Shown: positions 1 to 6,007 of the stretch, piece by piece
Numbering within the stretch: position 1 is the first letter of the stretch
Layout of the letters: each line of letters opens with the position of its first letter
From: Mobilitalea sp.
GTDB lineage: Bacteria > Bacillota_A > Clostridia > Lachnospirales > Lachnospiraceae
NCBI GenBank assembly: GCA_029974875.1
Contig: JARKQP010000951.1
Location: 1-6,604, forward strand
DNA: 6,604 bases
Direction: 5' to 3'
Notes under the pieces: model-generated
What the model was told of the DNA's origin: nothing
What the model saw: the letters and a program-made list of their open reading frames with translations, nothing else
Databases searched by the model: none
Position numbers and translations under genes: made by a program

Positions 1-297
1 ATGATTAAAAAGAAGTTTTTAGAATCCGCTTACATAGATAATGAGACAAATAGTATTGTAAGTACAAGAGTTTACGGGGAAACACCCCAAATATCCAAAT
101 ATGGAGCTCAATATAGTGAATCCGAAATAATGAAATCAAAAATAGAGGAACCCCCAATAAAGGAACCCAATATGATGGAGCCGGAACCAGTACAAGTTCA
201 GATGATTCAGGTAGCCTGTAAGAATTGTGGAGCATCTAATAAGATTGCACAAGGTTCAACAGCTGAGTGCATGTATTGTGGTTCAATAGTCAATTAG
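1..297 (+). CDS. 3' part of a zinc-ribbon protein, paralogue of the next gene (5' end outside window)
   Basis: These 98 codons are the C-terminal part of a longer protein. The ATG at position 1 is probably internal, because its sequence MIKKKFLESAYIDNETNSI aligns with residues 112-130 of the complete protein at 407-1027 (MIKKKFLAHAYIDDETNTI). If the copies match in architecture, about 110 residues with two membrane segments lie upstream of the window. After the shared segment comes a linker rich in Pro and Glu (residues 49-66), then a zinc ribbon with Cys73, Cys76, Cys90 and Cys93 (CxxC-13-CxxC), the same spacing as in the neighbour. The TAG stop at 295-297 overlaps an AGGAGG motif. I do not recognise a named family or function. 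Being part of a longer gene is inferred from the alignment. The zinc ribbon is seen directly. Confidence 0.8.
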   Translation: MIKKKFLESAYIDNETNSIVSTRVYGETPQISKYGAQYSESEIMKSKIEEPPIKEPNMMEPEPVQVQMIQVACKNCGASNKIAQGSTAECMYCGSIVN

Positions 298-306
298 GAG
301 GTATAC

Positions 307-348
307 ATGAGTGGCAAGGAAGGTTATAAGAGGGGGCATTTCAAGTAG
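307..348 (+). other. 13-codon mini-ORF behind a strong ribosome binding site, possible gene remnant
   Basis: AGGAGGT at 296-302 is followed five bases after AGGAGG by an ATG that opens only 13 codons (MSGKEGYKRGHFK) before TAG at 346-348. The ribosome binding site is better than chance would suggest, yet the product is too short to assign. It may be the decayed start of a gene lost between the two paralogues, or a translated leader for the gene at 407. There is no homology evidence for either. Confidence 0.25.
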
Positions 349-406
349 TTGAATACAAATAATTGGGGCAAATAAGGAATATCGTAAAGAAAAGGAGATT
401 GGAAGA

Positions 407-1027
407 ATGTTTAAAAATGGAGAATCAGAAAGGCTGGTTGAAAGAAACCATAAAATAAGTTCAAAGCAATTAAAGGTTGGAGGGATTCTCAGTATTATAT
501 GGCTGGTTTTTTTAAGTGCCTTTGTCTCTGAGAAAGAATCGCTGGATATGATAATAGGTTTGGGGATAGTATTTTTATTATCCTTATATACGTTTATATG
601 CGGTGTCCGCAGGAGGATTTTAGATAAACGGTATAATACATATATTGAAGTGCTACAAGAAGGATCAACTCATTCGATTGATCAGCTTGCAGTTATGCTC
701 GGTGCTCCGGCTCCGGTCGTACGGAAAAACTTAGAAAGAATGATAAAAAAGAAGTTTCTGGCGCATGCATATATTGACGATGAGACAAATACCATTAGCA
801 GAAGAACTTCCAGACCCCAGAGTGCAGTAAAAGCAATATCTGATTCGATTGGTCTTAATCATATGAAATATGCTAATGAATACATTGAGCCAGTTTTATC
901 ATCTGTAGTACAGGAACAGGAGAAACGGCAAAGGGTTATCATCTGTGGGAGCTGTGGAGCTAGAAATACAACTATAGATGGAGAGCATCCGGTGTGTGAA
1001 TATTGTGGAAATGGACTGGAGGAATAA
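407..1027 (+). CDS. Membrane-anchored protein with winged-helix-like segment and C-terminal zinc ribbon
   Basis: This is a 206-residue protein. The ATG is preceded by AGGAGA at 393-398 with an 8-base gap, a good ribosome binding site. A charged N-terminus is followed by two hydrophobic segments (about residues 22-41 and 46-67) that form a membrane hairpin. A basic stretch (VRRRILDKR, 67-75) then suggests the remainder is cytoplasmic. Residues 76-125 read like a winged helix or PCI-type fold (TYIEVLQEG, then IDQLAVMLGAPAPVVRKNLERMIKKKFL). The C-terminus is a zinc ribbon with Cys180, Cys183, Cys197 and Cys200. It is a tandem paralogue of the preceding gene, sharing the winged-helix end and the ribbon but diverging in the linker. 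I do not recognise a specific family. A membrane-tethered regulatory or scaffold role is conceivable from the architecture only. No terminator is evident before the next gene. Confidence 0.85.
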   Translation: MFKNGESERLVERNHKISSKQLKVGGILSIIWLVFLSAFVSEKESLDMIIGLGIVFLLSLYTFICGVRRRILDKRYNTYIEVLQEGSTHSIDQLAVMLGAPAPVVRKNLERMIKKKFLAHAYIDDETNTISRRTSRPQSAVKAISDSIGLNHMKYANEYIEPVLSSVVQEQEKRQRVIICGSCGARNTTIDGEHPVCEYCGNGLEE

Positions 1028-1094
1028 AAATAGTAAACCGCAATAGAGAAGAATTTATAAATAAAAGTTACACAGCCATAACAGCGCATTTAAA

Positions 1095-1123
1095 TTGACA
1101 CTTTAAATCCTATGTAGTAAAAT
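1095..1123 (+). promoter_or_regulatory. Sigma-70 type promoter of the lacI-family gene
   Basis: The -35 box TTGACA (1095-1100) is separated by 17 bases from the -10 box TAAAAT (1118-1123). This is one mismatch from full consensus with ideal spacing. The predicted start point near 1130 lies inside the palindromic operator that begins at 1125, so repressor binding would block polymerase directly. Confidence 0.8.
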
Positions 1124-1124
1124 A

Positions 1125-1144
1125 CTGTGGAACGGGTTTCACAG
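1125..1144 (+). promoter_or_regulatory. LacI-family operator 1 (autoregulatory)
   Basis: This is an inverted repeat with arms CTGTGGAAC (1125-1133) and GTTTCACAG (1136-1144) around a GG centre; 8 of 9 arm positions are complementary. The 14-base core TGGAACGGGTTTCA (1128-1141) has the size and TG...CA ends typical of LacI/GalR-family operators. It matches the cores at 2442-2455 and 2636-2649 in 13 of 14 positions. It covers the predicted transcription start of the repressor gene, so negative autoregulation is the likely outcome. Confidence 0.82.
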
Positions 1145-1167
1145 TAAAGACGAAAGGAGGATTTGAA

Positions 1168-2145
1168 GTGGCGAGCATTAGAGATGTTGCTAAAATGGCA
1201 AATGTCGGTGTAGGAACTGTATCAAGAGCCTTAAATGGCACGGGCTATGTATCGGCAGATGCCAAAAAAAGAATCGATGAGGCCATCCAGGTGTTGGGAT
1301 ATACCCCGAACGAGCTGGCGAAAAACCTATTCAGGAACAGGTCGGGAATCGTAGGCATCGTTGTTCCGAACCTGGAGCATCCCTTTTTTGCCAGGCTAAG
1401 CAGGGAAATAGAGGGTTACCTTTATGAACGGGGCTATAAGACGATGATATGCAATACCATAGGGATCAGCAACAGGGAAAAGGATTATCTGGACATGCTG
1501 GACCGCAATATTGTGGACGGTATCATCACAGGCGCCCATTCTTTAGATGACAGCGTTTATTTAAAGATTAACAAGCCGATTGTCGCTTTAGACCGTGATT
1601 TTGGAAAGAAGATCCCGCTGATACATTCGGACCACGAGAAGGGCGGACGCCTTGCGGCCATGACGCTGATCGAAGCCGGCTGTAAAAATGTATTGCAGTT
1701 TGCAACCTCCTCCCTTGTGCACACGCCTTCCAACAAACGCCATATTGAATTTGAGAAAATATGCCGGGAGCACGGGGTCAGGGTCACGACGGTAGAGACG
1801 GTCTGGAACAACCTGGAATATGAGTATTATCGGAATGCAATGAAGGATTACATGGATCTTTATGAGGATATTGACGGAATCTTTACGGCCGACGTAGCGG
1901 CAGCTTTTTGCCTGAATGCGCTGAAGGCAAAAGGACGTAAGGTACCCCAGGATGTTAAGGTCGTTGGCTATGATGCAGTGGGGATTATCTACCTTACGGA
2001 TCCGGTTATGACCTCCATTGCCCAAAATACAACCGAGATATCACAAAGATGTGTGGATACGATTCTTAAGATGATAGAAGGTAATAAGAACTATGAACGG
2101 CACCAGATTGTCGATGTGGCTTTATTGAGGGGAGATTCAGCATAA
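1168..2145 (+). CDS. LacI/GalR-family transcriptional repressor
   Basis: A 325-residue regulator, close to the usual family length of 330-345. The GTG start is set by AAAGGAGG at 1153-1160 with a 7-base gap, and the protein begins directly with the DNA-binding domain. Residues 3-24 are the helix-turn-helix (SIRDVAKMANVGVGTVSRAL). The hinge helix follows at about 45-55 (YTPNELAKNLF). The periplasmic-binding-protein-like sensor domain starts at about residue 60 (GIVGIVVPNLEHPFF). Other family hallmarks are SDHEKGGRLAA and VVGYDAVG near the C-terminus, followed by DPVMTSIAQ. The effector is not readable from sequence. Matching operators at its own promoter and upstream of the transporter genes, plus the nearby GH172 gene, make a furanose-containing sugar or its breakdown product the likely inducer. 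That is inference. It resembles sugar-specific local repressors rather than global CcpA, since no HPr-dependent features can be shown here. Confidence 0.93.
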   Translation: MASIRDVAKMANVGVGTVSRALNGTGYVSADAKKRIDEAIQVLGYTPNELAKNLFRNRSGIVGIVVPNLEHPFFARLSREIEGYLYERGYKTMICNTIGISNREKDYLDMLDRNIVDGIITGAHSLDDSVYLKINKPIVALDRDFGKKIPLIHSDHEKGGRLAAMTLIEAGCKNVLQFATSSLVHTPSNKRHIEFEKICREHGVRVTTVETVWNNLEYEYYRNAMKDYMDLYEDIDGIFTADVAAAFCLNALKAKGRKVPQDVKVVGYDAVGIIYLTDPVMTSIAQNTTEISQRCVDTILKMIEGNKNYERHQIVDVALLRGDSA

Positions 2146-2184
2146 TTGGTGGGATTTTTGGCTTCCGGTGCAAATCCCGCCAAT
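2145..2184 (+). terminator. Stem-loop directly after the repressor gene, possible weak terminator
   Basis: The arms ATTGGTGGGATTT (2145-2157) and AAATCCCGCCAAT (2172-2184) pair over 13 positions with one G-U pair and a 14-base loop. The stem starts on the last base of the repressor stop codon. No T-run follows, so it is not a canonical intrinsic terminator. It may serve as a 3' end stabiliser or a partial terminator. Confidence 0.5.
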
Positions 2185-2326
2185 AGGAATATAAGAAGGA
2201 TGGAAGGAAGCATCAACCGGCGTGTAAAGATAAGAGGAAACATTCGCCGGACTGTTAAATACGGAGGAACCTCAATTGGAGATATACAAAATAACTAAAA
2301 TAATCATGAATTTCCAAAATTATTTA

Positions 2327-2355
2327 TTGACAATACTGGTTGATATGATTATAAT
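2327..2355 (+). promoter_or_regulatory. Perfect-consensus sigma-70 promoter for the transporter operon
   Basis: The -35 box TTGACA (2327-2332) and the -10 box TATAAT (2350-2355) are both exact consensus with a 17-base spacer. The predicted start near 2362 gives a leader of roughly 395 bases before the binding-protein start codon. Such a strong promoter needs control, and that appears to come from operators 2 and 3 lying downstream of it rather than over it. Confidence 0.85.
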
Positions 2356-2436
2356 GAAATTGTTAAATAGCATATGAAGAAGTTAGCTGGAAAATGTGAG
2401 GATGACTTAAAGAAGAGGAATCCATTTTTTTTCACC

Positions 2437-2460
2437 GCTAGTGGAACGGGTTCCACTAGC
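2437..2460 (+). promoter_or_regulatory. LacI-family operator 2, perfect 11-base arms
   Basis: Perfect inverted repeat: arms GCTAGTGGAAC (2437-2447) and GTTCCACTAGC (2450-2460) around GG. The core TGGAACGGGTTCCA (2442-2455) is identical to operator 3 and differs by one base from operator 1. It sits about 80-95 bases downstream of the predicted start point, a position suited to roadblock repression or looping. In RNA it would also fold into a strong 10-base-pair hairpin with a CGGG loop. Confidence 0.85.
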
Positions 2461-2548
2461 AGCAGCACCTTAACCACAATTCATCATTCCCGGGAAGGAT
2501 ATTGGCAGCCGGTATTATAAAATATCTTAAACTGCCTGTATTATCAAG

Positions 2549-2659
2549 ATGAAAGTGGAAGAACTTTATCATGTGCGGTTACACAAATACGGTGTTGATG
2601 AAAGCCCGTTTATGGGCTTTTTATCAGACCAAATATGGAACGGGTTCCATCGGCTGTAA
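2549..2659 (+). CDS. Doubtful 36-codon open frame in the operon leader
   Basis: An ATG at 2549 opens 36 codons ending in TAA at 2657-2659. The product starts MKVEELYHVRLHKYGVDE and ends SDQIWNGFHRL; it has a protein-like composition but I do not recognise it. No clear ribosome binding site precedes it. The frame contains the terminator-like hairpin and operator 3, which argues that the sequence is constrained as regulatory DNA rather than as coding. It could be a leader peptide or a gene remnant. Confidence 0.2.
   Translation: MKVEELYHVRLHKYGVDESPFMGFLSDQIWNGFHRL
2601..2624 (+). terminator. Intrinsic-terminator-like hairpin inside the operon leader (possible attenuator)
   Basis: Arms AAAGCCC (2601-2607) and GGGCTTT (2614-2620) pair perfectly around a six-base loop, and the right arm runs into five T residues (2618-2622). 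It lies between the consensus promoter and the binding-protein gene, so transcripts from that promoter would end near 2622 unless they read through. It either attenuates the operon or ends a separate RNA of about 260 bases. Confidence 0.65.
2635..2650 (+). promoter_or_regulatory. LacI-family operator 3
   Basis: Perfect inverted repeat: arms ATGGAAC (2635-2641) and GTTCCAT (2644-2650) around GG. The 14-base core is identical to that of operator 2, with the centres 194 bases apart. An extra half-site GTTCCAT at 2666-2672 repeats the right arm 22 bases further on, about two helical turns. Placement just upstream of the binding-protein gene supports roadblock control or a repression loop with operator 2. 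Confidence 0.82.
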
Positions 2660-2756
2660 AGCATAGTTCCATCAACATTAGGGTACTCTTATCGGATAGA
2701 AGGAAGTATATAAGGAAGTTTCCGGGAGTGCTCCATTATTTAAAGGAGGAGAAATC

Positions 2757-4124
2757 ATGAGATTCAAGAAAATGGCAGCCATTACTATGGCAGGCATCAT
2801 GTGTGCAGGTTTATTAACGGGTTGTGCAGGTACAACAGGCGAGTCAGGAAAACCTTCCGGTACCGGGACAGAAGCAACAGGCAGCGGTACAGGTTCAGTA
2901 ACAGAGGCGGCTGGAACAGGGGAAGAGACTACAATTACCTTTGGTATCCACGTAGCGGATCCGGCAGCCCAGGAAAAGGTTACTTATGATATTGTCCAGG
3001 AGTTTAATAAAAAATATGCAGGACAATATAAGGTTGAATTCAAAGCCGCGGATACGGAGACACATAAGACAAACATGAAGCTGGAAGCAGCTGATGGCAG
3101 CTTACCCCAGATATTCTGGATGGACTCCAGCATAGCGCCGGAATTCTCAGAAGCAGGATATCTGCTGGATCTTAGCGACTTTCTGGGCCAAAGCTCAAAT
3201 ACAGCTTCGGCACTGGATGACAGCGTTTTACTGGCATTTAATAATGGGACCCAGTACGGACTTCCTTATCAGTGTAATGTAGAGGGCTTCTTCTATAACA
3301 AGGAAGTATTCGATAAGGCAGGGGTAGCTTATCCTACGAATGGAACGACCTATGAGGACTTCCTTAAGATGGTAGCGGATTTGAATTCGGCAGGCTATAC
3401 TCCTATTGCACAGGGCAGCAAGGATAGTAATTTCGCAATTTGGTCATACCTTGCTTTTCTTACAAGATACGGTTATTCTGAAAATATAAATGCAATACTG
3501 ACCGGAAATATGAAGTTTAGCAATGATGATATGCTGAAATCCTTCCAGAAGCTTCAGGAGCTTGGAGAAAATAAAGCCTTCCCTTCCAATATGTCTACCA
3601 TCAGCTATTTTGATGCAAAGACCTCCTTTGAAAACGGTGACTGCGCATTGTTGAATACCGGAGCCTGGGATTGTGCTGAGCTGGACCAGACCATGGGTGA
3701 CAAAGTCGGCTTCTGGTGGGGACCGACCTTCTCAGACAGTACTTATGAGCAGAAAATCAGCATGAAGGTTCCTTCAGCTCCCCTGTGTGTCAGCGCAAAG
3801 GTTGCAGAGGACGGGAAGGTAAAGGCAGCAGTATACGCCTTCCTTGAATTTTACTACAGCCAGGAAGCAGCAGCCCTGTCCTATGCAGGTTCAGTATTCC
3901 CTGCAACAAATTATACGGACGTAACGGTAGGTGATACACAATATGCATTAAAGGCAGTCATGGCCTCCCTTGCAGATGGATGGCAGAGCCCTTCCGCACA
4001 GCCTGACCAGATACTTTCCGCTGCAGTACAGTCCCAGCTTTATGACTCCATGTTAGGTGTCATGATGGGGAATTATACACCGGAGGATGCATTGAAGAAA
4101 CTGGATGAGCAGCTGGTTTACTAG
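2757..4124 (+). CDS. CUT1-type ABC transporter sugar-binding lipoprotein
   Basis: A 455-residue extracellular solute-binding protein (family 1, MalE-like) that captures an oligosaccharide outside the membrane and hands it to the permeases encoded next. The ATG follows AAAGGAGG (2742-2749) with a 7-base gap. A basic N-terminus (MRFKK) and hydrophobic core lead to the lipobox LLTGC, giving Cys23 as the lipid-modified residue. Residues 24-57 form a low-complexity Gly/Thr/Ser/Glu tether. The mature domain starts near ITFGIHVADP (60-69). Family landmarks include GSLPQIFWMDSS (114-125), YGLPYQCNVEGFFYNKEVF (167-185) and KAGV (187-190). Length is normal for the family. The ligand cannot be read from the sequence. 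The GH172 gene at the end of the operon suggests a fructofuranoside or arabinofuranoside, which is inference. Confidence 0.93.
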   Translation: MRFKKMAAITMAGIMCAGLLTGCAGTTGESGKPSGTGTEATGSGTGSVTEAAGTGEETTITFGIHVADPAAQEKVTYDIVQEFNKKYAGQYKVEFKAADTETHKTNMKLEAADGSLPQIFWMDSSIAPEFSEAGYLLDLSDFLGQSSNTASALDDSVLLAFNNGTQYGLPYQCNVEGFFYNKEVFDKAGVAYPTNGTTYEDFLKMVADLNSAGYTPIAQGSKDSNFAIWSYLAFLTRYGYSENINAILTGNMKFSNDDMLKSFQKLQELGENKAFPSNMSTISYFDAKTSFENGDCALLNTGAWDCAELDQTMGDKVGFWWGPTFSDSTYEQKISMKVPSAPLCVSAKVAEDGKVKAAVYAFLEFYYSQEAAALSYAGSVFPATNYTDVTVGDTQYALKAVMASLADGWQSPSAQPDQILSAAVQSQLYDSMLGVMMGNYTPEDALKKLDEQLVY

Positions 4125-4140
4125 GAATACAAATTAATTC

Positions 4141-4181
4141 GGTATGGCATACTCCATGCAGCATCCAGGGTATGCTATACC
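4141..4181 (+). other. Stem-loop between binding-protein and permease genes
   Basis: Arms GGTATGGCATACTC (4141-4154) and GGGTATGCTATACC (4168-4181) pair over 14 positions with two G-U pairs. No T-run follows, so it is unlikely to be a full terminator. A stem here is typical of binding-protein operons, where it can protect the upstream message and lower permease output relative to binding protein. That role is inferred from position. Confidence 0.6.
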
Positions 4182-4208
4182 CTAAAGAAAAGGAAAGGAG
4201 GGTGGAGC

Positions 4209-5081
4209 TTGTACTGGCTTAGTAAAAAAAGATATATTATAGGACTGACACTGCCAACAATAATTATTTATTCGGTTTACATAATTATTCCGATTTTTAT
4301 TGCAATCTATTATAGCTTTACGAAGTATTCGGGAATTGGCAAACCGGTTTTCACAGGACTGAAGAATTATCAGCGCCTCTTTGCTGACGGTACCTTCTGG
4401 ATCTCGTTTAGGAATACCTTTATCATGTTTGGCGTGGCCTTTGTGCTCTTGATGGTCATAGCATTTTTAGGAGCCCTGCTCCTCAACCAGCATTTAAAAT
4501 TTAACGGTCTCAGTAAGGCGCTGGTTTTTTCACCCGCAATTATTGCACCGATTATTGTCGGTATTATCTGGGTTTATATTTTAGACCCGGAGGTGGGCAT
4601 TCTGAATGATATTTTAGGAGCCATTGGCCTGGGTGCATACAAGCAGCAGTGGATCGGCGGCAAGACCCTGTCTCCTTACAGCATTGCAATTATTTATTTT
4701 TGGCAGCAGCTGGGTTATTTAATTACGATCTATATCGCGGGACTGAAGATGATTCCGGGAGATGTGATGGAAGCAGCCCAGATTGACGGAGCGAATGAAA
4801 GGCAGAAGGTCCGCTATGTCATCATTCCCCTGATGCGCAATACCATATCAAACGTGGCGGTTTTAATTATCACGGGCGTATTCAAGATCTTTGAAATTGT
4901 GCAGCAGACTACGGGCGGCGGCCCCAACCATATGTCGGAAAACCTGGTTACCTACAGCTATTCGACGACCTTTAAAAACGGGGAATATGGATACGGGATG
5001 TCCATTGCCACTCTGACGTTTGTTGTGACATTGATTATCACAGGGATTTATCTGGCCCTGGCAAAAGAAAGAAGGGGATAA
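4209..5081 (+). CDS. CUT1-type ABC transporter permease, MalF/UgpA-like
   Basis: A 290-residue inner-membrane permease, one of the two channel subunits of the sugar importer. The start is TTG at 4209, chosen because AAAGGAGG at 4194-4201 is exactly 7 bases upstream and the protein then begins YWLSKKRY, a normal short basic N-terminus for this family. Six hydrophobic segments lie at about residues 9-37, 70-94, 104-126, 155-178, 213-231 and 264-286. The EAA loop that contacts the ATPase is at 188-209 (EAAQIDGANERQKVRYVIIP). The conserved TGGGPNHMSENLVTYSY stretch follows at 235-251. Length is normal for the shorter UgpA-type members. It is followed after 12 bases by the second permease gene and is certainly co-transcribed with it. 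Confidence 0.93.
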   Translation: MYWLSKKRYIIGLTLPTIIIYSVYIIIPIFIAIYYSFTKYSGIGKPVFTGLKNYQRLFADGTFWISFRNTFIMFGVAFVLLMVIAFLGALLLNQHLKFNGLSKALVFSPAIIAPIIVGIIWVYILDPEVGILNDILGAIGLGAYKQQWIGGKTLSPYSIAIIYFWQQLGYLITIYIAGLKMIPGDVMEAAQIDGANERQKVRYVIIPLMRNTISNVAVLIITGVFKIFEIVQQTTGGGPNHMSENLVTYSYSTTFKNGEYGYGMSIATLTFVVTLIITGIYLALAKERRG

Positions 5082-5093
5082 GGAGGTGTGTTT

Positions 5094-5921
5094 ATGGTTA
5101 GTCCAAGAAAAAAAGTAATATTGTATATCGTTATGTTTATCGTCACTGTCCTTATGGTCTTTCCCTTTGCCTGGATGCTGATGCTGTCCTTGAAAACAAA
5201 TAATGAGATCATGACGTCCCCCTTGACATTGCCTAAAACCCTGAATTTAGAGAATTTTAAAAATGCTTTAAATACCCTGAATTATGCCCAGCTATATGGG
5301 AATACGTTATTTATCTGTATCATTTCCCTTGTTTTTGAATTGGTTATTACATTTTTAAGCTCCTTTGTTATTGCCAGAATGGAGTTTAGTGACAAGGTAC
5401 GCTCCAGGCTTTACGGGTTTCTGATTTTAGGATTGTCGATTTCGCCCTTTATATTATTGTTTCCCGTATACAAAATTAATGTTTTATTACATTTGAAGGG
5501 TAAGATTGCTTTGATTTTTCCCTATGTAGCGACCTCTATATCCTTTAACACTTTATTGCTGGTGGGATACATGAAAACACTGCCCAGTGAGATTGATGAG
5601 GCAGGGGTGATTGACGGATGCAGGCTTTGGGATCTCATTGTAAAAGTAATTCTGCCGATTACAAAGCCGGTCATTGCGACAATTGTTATTTTTAACGTGC
5701 TATATATCTGGAACGAGTTTCCCTTCGCTTCCGTTATGCTGAGGAAGATTTCGGATTATACACTTTCTATGGGAGCATCCTTTTTTAAGGGAAAATACAG
5801 CGTTGATTATGGCGGTATTATAGCCTCCAGCATTATGATTATTGTTCCGGAATTGATTTTCTATGGAATATTCCAAAAGAATATTGTAGATGGTATGACC
5901 GCAGGTGCCGTTAAGGGTTAG
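5094..5921 (+). CDS. CUT1-type ABC transporter permease, MalG/UgpE-like
   Basis: A 275-residue permease, the partner of the preceding subunit. A GTG at 5088 is in frame, but it lies only one base after the AGGAGG at 5081-5086. The ATG at 5094 has a 7-base gap and gives a typical N-terminus (MVSPRKKVILYIV), so it is the chosen start. The first membrane segment spans about residues 8-32, and the usual NLENFKNAL periplasmic segment follows at 51-59. The EAA loop is at 169-190 (EAGVIDGCRLWDLIVKVILP). WNEF at 206-209 and the C-terminal QKNIVDGMTAGAVKG are hallmarks of MalG-type subunits. Length is normal. The ribosome binding site overlaps the stop codon of the first permease, which implies translational coupling. 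No nucleotide-binding subunit follows, so the ATPase must be supplied from elsewhere. Confidence 0.93.
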   Translation: MVSPRKKVILYIVMFIVTVLMVFPFAWMLMLSLKTNNEIMTSPLTLPKTLNLENFKNALNTLNYAQLYGNTLFICIISLVFELVITFLSSFVIARMEFSDKVRSRLYGFLILGLSISPFILLFPVYKINVLLHLKGKIALIFPYVATSISFNTLLLVGYMKTLPSEIDEAGVIDGCRLWDLIVKVILPITKPVIATIVIFNVLYIWNEFPFASVMLRKISDYTLSMGASFFKGKYSVDYGGIIASSIMIIVPELIFYGIFQKNIVDGMTAGAVKG

Positions 5922-6007
5922 CTGTGCCCGGTAAACCTCATTTTAAATAAAGAGAGCTCTCGGCGAGAGTACTTATAAAATAATAATGGATAAGGAGTGT
6001 GTATATT

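Larger units (their letters stand above)
2146..2756 (+). other. 611-base regulatory gap between repressor and transporter genes
   Basis: No convincing long gene lies here. In order it holds the post-repressor stem-loop; a CCGGCG/CGCCGG inverted pair at 2217-2222 and 2245-2250 with a 22-base loop; a consensus promoter (2327-2355); operator 2 (2437-2460); an 8-base imperfect stem at 2496-2503 and 2521-2528; a 36-codon open frame (2549-2659); a terminator-like hairpin (2601-2624); operator 3 (2635-2650) with an extra GTTCCAT half-site (2666-2672); and the ribosome binding site of the binding protein (2742-2749). I found no second clear sigma-70 promoter between the hairpin and the binding-protein gene. 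Confidence 0.7.

Noticed and set aside
349..376. Possible promoter starting TTGAAT before the 206-residue gene
   Set aside because: At the right spacing there is no acceptable -10 box (ATAAGG), so it is not supported.
1128..1141. Operator core considered as a CcpA cre site
   Set aside because: The cre consensus requires CG at the centre with a purine before it; this core has C then GG. The repeated, nearly identical sites next to a local LacI gene fit a dedicated operator better.
1557..2025. Long antisense open frames across the repressor gene
   Set aside because: They lie wholly opposite a clear LacI-family gene, lack convincing ribosome binding sites and encode no recognisable motifs.
2276..2374. 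32-codon frame starting with TTG behind GGAGG
   Set aside because: It runs straight across the consensus promoter at 2327-2355 and its AT-rich, Ile-rich product is what such DNA would encode by chance.
2198..2709. Near repeat GGATGGAAGGAAGCAT (2198-2213) and GGATAGAAGGAAGTAT (2694-2709)
   Set aside because: 14 of 16 positions match, but the sequence is purine-rich and low in complexity, as ribosome-binding-site-like stretches often are here; no other flanking similarity supports a true repeat.
5709..5722. Operator-like sequence TGGAACGAGTTTCC inside the second permease gene, 12 of 14 matches to operator 1
   Set aside because: These bases encode the conserved Trp-Asn-Glu-Phe motif of MalG-type permeases plus the following Pro, so the similarity is explained by protein constraint. 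The left end matches but the final TTCC breaks the CA end of the palindrome.
5956..5970. Short stem CTCTC/GAGAG between second permease and GH172 gene considered as a terminator
   Set aside because: It has only six pairs including one G-U, a three-base loop and no T-run, so it should not separate the GH172 gene from the operon.
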